NCBI GenBank assembly: GCA_017562135.1
Contig: QEYB01000669.1
Span: forward strand, 1 to 50,957
Length of the DNA: 50,957 nucleotides
Source of the DNA: Dipylidium caninum
Lineage: Eukaryota; Platyhelminthes; Cestoda; Cyclophyllidea; Dipylidiidae
Reading direction: 5' to 3'
Positions 45,098 to 50,957 of this stretch are shown piece by piece. The notes below the pieces were generated by a model, which had not been told where the DNA came from, did not search any database, and saw only the letters and a program-made list of their open reading frames with translations. Both the position numbers and the translations under genes were made by a program. Positions within the stretch are counted from its first letter, which is position 1. The number at the start of each line of letters is the position of its first letter.

Positions 45098-48000
45098 TTT
45101 AACCACCCCGAAGACGATCGTGACGCAAATGCTTTGACTATTCAGCATTGACGGGTGTTTCGTCCTTCCTCGCCCCCTTTCCTGCACATGACTGTCTTCT
45201 CCCTCTACTGCTGTGCTACGTTCCATCGATGGAGGAGTGGCACACTTGGACTTTACTTGATCGCCTTCCATTTGTACGTACTTTATGGGCACAAGGAGTC
45301 GTCTCTACTCTAATACGCGCACACAAACAGCCATTCTTCCCACCCTCACGAAGCTGAGTTACACCTACCCCTACTACACCTCGAAATGCCTAAAAATGTG
45401 TAAAGGGTGGTGTTGGGACCAAAAAGCCAAGGAGCCAATAGACCAAGAGGCAGATGGGCAGAGGCAAACGCTTGCTTATAGTTTCTGCGTTACATATGAG
45501 AGTGCTACAATCGGTCCAGGCTGGATTTATGGCAACAGAATTTTGCATGTTTAGAACTAGTCTGCCTTTCTTATCTTTCGTGTCTCTAAATATTCTTCGT
45601 GTTTGACCCTAAGTCTTAATGCAAAGTGTAAGTGGATTAATTTGCTTGCAGTGGGTCGTAATGCTGACGATTTGGCCATCAATGTGCCAGGAGCGACGAG
45701 TGCGGATAGCTTGTTTCTCATACAAGTGACGACCCTCATCTCCTCTCCTCTCCTCTCCTCTCCTCTCCTCTCTCACCCTTCCTGTGTCTGCACTCTCACT
45801 CTGTCTGCCCCTCTCTGCCTTGAGCATTCTCCGCTCTTGTCTACCATTAAATGCCCTCTTATCCGTCATCTCAACACACGCGGGCGGAGGTCAGGCTAAC
45901 ATTCATCTCCACTAAATTGGAAAGAAGGAGGGCGAGTGGGTGTTCACTCACCTCTTGCCACGTTTCGCAAATGATACTTCCTAATGCGTCAAATTTCCAG
46001 CGGTCCCGACTCTTCTTCTCAACCGTCAGGAATTTCTTCCGCCTCTCCATCTTGCTGATCCGCGTAAAGAAGTCGCATCTAAGAAGGCGTTGTTTGAGAT
46101 GGTGCAGATGTTGCTTCACTCATGTACGTCTGGTGTGCCATTTCTTAATCTTTGATTTTACCGTGATTCAGAAGTCTCTCGCTTCTCTTACTATGTCCTG
46201 TCCCATTGTTCAGGAATGCGCTCCTCGCCTCTTCCTCCTCAGCCTCTTAGAATTCAACCATCTCCCTCACAATGCACTCCTTCCTTGTCTGTACACAGCC
46301 AATGGCAGTTGAAGCCCATAGTACGCGCAGTGCACGTTCCCATGTGTTTGGATAAGCACGCCTATTCATTGCCATTACCAAATTATTTGTACTAGGGTCA
46401 ATATCAAAACATGTCGCTTCTTTCTTCCTTAACTCAATCAAGTTAAACGAGTCATCTAATGTGTGCACGCAACCAAGATCCCCTTTCACGAGAGGACGGG
46501 AATTGCGTGTCAAGAGGAAGAATTGACGTAGATAATGCCATTTCACTTCGTCAAAGTGTGCCGTGACAAGTCACCAGGTATATTGTGAAGCATGGGCAGA
46601 CTGGACGACGTGCAGCCGAGTGTCCACAAAACGCATTATGAAGAACTCACCCACCCGGCGTTCATTATGCCATCGCCAGGCCACATTCGAAGTCCACGAA
46701 TTGCCAGCCATGTGAGGTTGGCGCCAGCACCACCGCGGAGAAAGTGTATCCTGGCGGTAGGTGGAGGCGGTGCCCCGATGTCTCGCGTGATACATCTAAC
46801 GGATGCCGGTCACCTCCGACCTCTTCGAGTCCCTCTACGTCTCACGATGTAGCCGAAGTATGGGCGATGAAGACTCCTGACACTCGCAGAACTTGCCGTA
46901 TGGGGCCGCGTGCAACGCTCCCTCCAGCATGGAAAGCGTTCACGTTCAATCGTGCCTCTCGTCAGATGCGCAAGAAGGTCGGTTCATTCTTTTAGGCACC
47001 CTCTTTGCTGCATTCATGCTTCTCAACACGTTCATTACTAGCACCGCGTGCATAGGTGTTTGGATGTTATGCGCGATTGAATGGTCTGATGGAAAATACA
47101 TCTTGTTTGCACCATGAAAACAAACAAATTGGAGAGTGGATTTGTTTTAGTCTATGCAATTCCGTTTGATGTTGTTCATTCCGGAGTGCCTTTACTTCGT
47201 TCTCTTTTGGTCCACTGACATGCTCCAGTGGAATATTGTGATAAGAGATTAGGGCGGCTGATTGACTGACTGGAAAATTTCTTTCTACACGTCGAAATGC
47301 GTGCAGATGTGTTACGGTGGTGTTGGGACAAGAAAGGCCAAGAGGCCAAGAGGCAAGAGGCCAAGAGGCAGCTGGGAGAGTCGATCGCTTGCTTCCAGTT
47401 CCTGTGAATATTCGAGGGTGCTAAAAATCACTCCAGGCCAGGTTTGGGGAACAGGATTTCGCATGCTTTGGCTAAACTTCATCCGTCACTCAAACTAACA
47501 CTTTTGGTTGCTGCCTGTGCGTAACGGACACCTCTACGGGCTGCCTCCATCCCGAGGCCATCCACTCTCAAATATACTTTCGTAGAACTCTGGCATTGAC
47601 AGGATCTGTGAGGCTGTTGTGTTTGTCGCTAAATCATTTTAACCCCTTAATGCAAGGTGCACAACGTTTGCTTAAAGCGGAGGGGGCGTTAAACGATGCC
47701 AACTCTTGTCGATACAGTCAGTCTAGTTCTTCTTCGTCTCCTAGCTTTTTCGTCGAACATTAGAGTGGTTGAGCGTATGTGACGTAAGGCAAGTGTGAAT
47801 TGAATTGTTTGCCAAGGACTTCTAATACTGACGATTCGGGCCAGCAATGCCACTCAAAACGGTGCGAGGAGAGATGAGCAAAGAGGCTCTTTTTTGTTTT
47901 CATAGAGTTAACAGCCCTCTTCTTCTCTCCTAATTCTCTCCCCTTCCTCTGTCGGGCGCTTCCACTCTCTCTCTCTCCTCGCTATCTTTCTTTCTCTCTC

Positions 48001-49474
48001 TCTCTCCGACTTAAGGCCTATGCTCATTATCCGTGCTGCTGCCATTAAATGTTTGCCGCAGCGGTTAATCTCCATTCGGACACGATGAGAGGCGGAGGGT
48101 CGGGGAAATACAAAGTTCATCTCGAACACTAAATTGGGTCATAAGAAAAGGAGAGCGCAAATGGGTGTTGAACTCGATATCCTCTTTGCAATGTTTCGCC
48201 GTGCGGTAAGATTCAAGACTCAAGCACACGCACACGCAACATGAGAGCGGATTGTGTGACTCTGCTGAAGCCAAGATTGTAGGCACACGTGGTGCTGTGC
48301 TTTTTCGGGAAGTGATGCGTCGAGGTTGGCTGCTTGAATGCTATTATGTACCGGACTGACGAGAAGAGCCAGTTTGTCGATCAGATAGAGTCATCAGATT
48401 AGCTAGTATTCGTTTACGTTCACGTCGCTCCTACGCTCAGCTCCGACTCCCTCTGCCCCTGCTCCACCGTACGACGTGTACAGTGATAAAGCGTTCTGTG
48501 CCCTACGACGTCTGCCTCAAGTATTGGCTGCTTCTTTTCATCCGGAGCAATATGGCATCTAGAATGGCAGTGGCACTTTGTCCTCTTATCGAATAATACT
48601 GTGCGAGTCGCGGAACCTGATTACACGGGCATGACCGTCGCACTCGAAAACTGCTACGATATCATACACTAGCTGTTTAGACGCACGTGGTCGGCTATGA
48701 GAGAGCACCATCTAACATGATTATGGCATACGAAAGATGGTTGAGTCTGGTTAGAAGGAATGACCAACGTCAGAAGTGGAATGGTGGAGGCATCGGTCTG
48801 GAAGGATGAGCGTAATTCGTACAACTTCTGAAAGGAATGACGTTGAATGTAATGCGCGCCTTGCCAGATGTGGGGAGCCATTTGGGGGGGACACTAGGTA
48901 AAGGGGGACCGAGAGGAGAAACATATTGTGTCTTGACCTTAATGGTCCGCTGTAGCGCAACATTAGTTGGAGCGGTGAGTTCGGGTCGTAGGCCGGAGAG
49001 AGCATCGATTGTTAATATAGTGTAATACAGGACAGAAAACGTTTTGTGAATATGGAGTCGGCTTGATGATAAGGCAGGGGCATACCAAGTCAGACGGAGT
49101 GTGAAATGGGACGTAGTAGGTTTCTGATGTGGATGTTAGAGGGGCCAACTTTGCATTGGAGGTAGGTTGAGCTGACGCGCGAGGGAGAGGATAAGTTGAC
49201 TCAGTGACGTAGCGATGCATGGCTTCAGTGGTGTAGGCACTGAGGAATAAGCACAGGAGACGAACAGAATAAATGATATCGTCAGTTGTTGCAGTATGAG
49301 AGGATAAAGCTGCTTCTGATACGCGACATCAGATCACCGGCTCAGAGGATATTGTCACGTGCGGAGAAGAGGTAATTACAGATCAGGTTATTCGCCAGAT
49401 GAAACAATGTGGGGCCTGAATTCCTCCTTCATTATCTCCTTCTCCATGTGTTTATTTGTTCTATCTCGCTTCAG

Positions 49475-49703
49475 TACAGCATAATAGGAGCTCCATTTAC
49501 AGTAGCCTTTCGGCCGTTCCAACATATTGATCATTTGGAGTTTGGCAAGGGGTAGAACCGATTCAATGCTGATGGTACGGATGGAGTAAAACTCTTCAAG
49601 CTTTCAAAGGAGAACGTGGGTCTGAGTGGCAGTTGGAGAACTGGGACGCTGAGGTAAGGATTCGTCGTTCAATGTTATAGAAAAGAATTTCGGAATGGCA
49701 AGA
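49475..49703 (+). pseudogene. Degraded CRIB exon, unit C
   Basis: Recognisable counterpart of the CRIB exons (acceptor gcttcag; 'cataataggagctccatt', 'agaatttcggaatggcaag'), but broken by many indels so no continuous GTPase-binding domain can be read. Probably intact in reality and damaged by sequence error. Confidence 0.7.
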
Positions 49704-50622
49704 GTGTGTTATCGACATAGACATAGGACATAGGATGAATTGCGAGACCATTGCGATTCTATTCATTTCTATCGCCGACAGGCGCGCCCTCCGATCTTGT
49801 CATAATAATTTTAACCTTGAAGCAATGACAGTATGACGGAATCGAAGAGCAACAATGTAATCCGCCTATGCGGCGCCCAGCCAGCCTAGCTGAGGGTATA
49901 TTATCGTGATGCAACGAGGTCGACGCTAAGGCTGCGATCTCTCACTGAGATCTTTATCGATCTGCTACTATCATACTACTCTGGGCTACGCTGGATGAAT
50001 GGAAATGTTTCATACTCGGCTGTTGGTGGGATACGAGTCGTATTAGTATTCAATCACGAAGCTGGTTGGCCACTGTGTGATGTGATAACATATGGTCTTA
50101 GTCCGTGAGCATCACACCGCACTCCTGTAATCCATAATAGTCGAACTATTGAGCCTGCAGCTGTCAAAAAATTAAGTAAATCTTCCAGATCTGCAAAAGT
50201 GGTGGGCAGAGTGACGTCTGGAACTGCACATGTGCTGGATGCTCACATTACGCGACCCTTCATGACCACGCAGAGACCCGATGAACTGCAAAATGAAGTG
50301 CGTTTGTACGAAGAAGTTTTGGCTTGATGACAAAGTATCTGATTGAAGGAATGGGAACGCAAGTATAGTGCGGAAGCGCTTCTTGGGATGACTACTCGAA
50401 CCTATCTTCATCCACAATTCGATATGTATCGAGAACCGAAAATCAATTTGCATCGGGAACATGGTGGAATCATAATTCTTTTACTCGGCGTGTTTAGTAA
50501 TTGCACTGTCAAGTGAAATGAGAGCGTTTCAGATTATTCCTGATCCGCATAGATTTATTACGTCCTGGAAAGTCTCAGGGGAATGCGTACGAATCCGACG
50601 TTTGCTGGTGCTACTAATATAG

Positions 50623-50957
50623 TTCCAGCGAATCTGGTCGAACAGTATCAAGAACTGAGACGAACGCTTGGCATACACAACCGCTCAACCCAATTTCCAG
50701 TCTCCGAAAACCTAGTCCCCGATTGCCTGATGCGGTTGGTCCGGCAGAACCCCGGGGTCTCTTCCGCCACATCCTCGGCATCTTTGAGATCTTCATCCTC
50801 CCAACACAACACTGAAGCCCACCTATCCCACCCTCCACCATCACACATCACCGCCGTCACTCAAGGGCGTCCCACGGTCTCCCCTGGTCCCTCCCCAAAC
50901 ACAACCTCCTCCGTGGCGCGTTGGTCACTCTGGCCCCACCACGCACCAGTTATTTCA
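50623..50957 (+). pseudogene. Degraded polyproline exon, unit C, cut by window end
   Basis: Aligns with the polyproline exons of A and B ('caacccaatttccag', 'ccgaaaacctag', 'aaccccgggg', 'cctggtccc') with many small indels. It ends at the window edge before the WH2 portion. Confidence 0.7.

Larger units (their letters stand above)
43888..50957 (+). repeat. Tandem WASP-like unit C, truncated by window end and degraded
   Basis: Starts as a clean copy, with the same last intron and last exon. Single-base indels appear from about 44660 and become dense after about 47200. Its polyproline exon begins at about 50623, an offset of about 6735 from the unit start against 5961 in unit A, so about 0.8 kb of extra bases have accumulated. 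The unit is cut by the end of the window. Confidence 0.85.
46560..50957. other. Progressively indel-degraded part of unit C
   Basis: Compared with unit B, single-base insertions and deletions start sparsely (46562, extra c; 46740s, missing g) and become dense after about 47200. From about 48060 many short inserted words break every alignment block. Insertions dominate: the stretch from linker exon to polyproline exon is about 0.8 kb longer than in A or B. Equal decay of exons and introns and the steady rise toward the window end point to unpolished long-read sequence at a contig end, not mutation. Confidence 0.8.

Overview
The window is eukaryotic, almost certainly metazoan. Its only clearly recognisable genes are multi-exon members of the Wiskott-Aldrich syndrome protein family (WASP/N-WASP), the actin-nucleation promoters that act downstream of Cdc42/Rac through the Arp2/3 complex. 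Exons are separated by roughly 0.6-2 kb introns with tttcag/ttag acceptors, and one intron begins with GC. No bacterial operon, rRNA, tRNA or CRISPR was seen. The species cannot be fixed from the sequence; a parasitic flatworm or another invertebrate is a guess. Most open frames in the window are short and carry no family signature, so few genes are called.

Layout. 1-8683: AT-rich, homopolymer-rich 5' flank without a recognisable gene. 8684-13869: WASP copy 0, with WH1/EVH1 domain exon (8684-9249, broken by apparent indels), GTPase-binding CRIB exon (11060-11278), polyproline exon ending inside a WH2 motif (12275-12697), and last exon with the end of WH2, the amphipathic C region and a short acidic tail (13717-13869). 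14196-15812: a diverged copy of the long intron plus the first bases of a CRIB exon. That copy stops abruptly. 15813 to about 30565: about 14.75 kb of unrelated, repeat-laden DNA with a mariner-type transposase relic and several dispersed repeat pairs. About 30566-50957: three head-to-tail units of 6.64-6.68 kb (A, B, C), each carrying the last WASP exon of the preceding gene, an intergenic part, the long intron, a CRIB exon and a polyproline exon. Two complete CRIB-polyproline-last-exon sets therefore straddle the A/B and B/C unit junctions. Unit C starts clean, then collects indels from about 44.6 kb and becomes very noisy after about 47.2 kb.

How the genes relate. Copy 0 keeps the canonical WASP order WH1 - CRIB - polyproline - WH2 - C - A. 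The tandem paralogues keep a good CRIB domain and a proline-rich linker, but the actin/Arp2/3-activating VCA end is eroded. The WH2 core residues are changed, an Arg codon in the C region is a stop (CGA to TGA), the acidic tail is gone, and a pentanucleotide repeat shifts the reading frame of the last exon in units B and C. The most interesting reading is an expanded array of WASP-like genes that could bind small GTPases without activating Arp2/3. The alternative is a decaying pseudogene array. Both window ends also look like poorly polished contig ends, which limits what can be said there.
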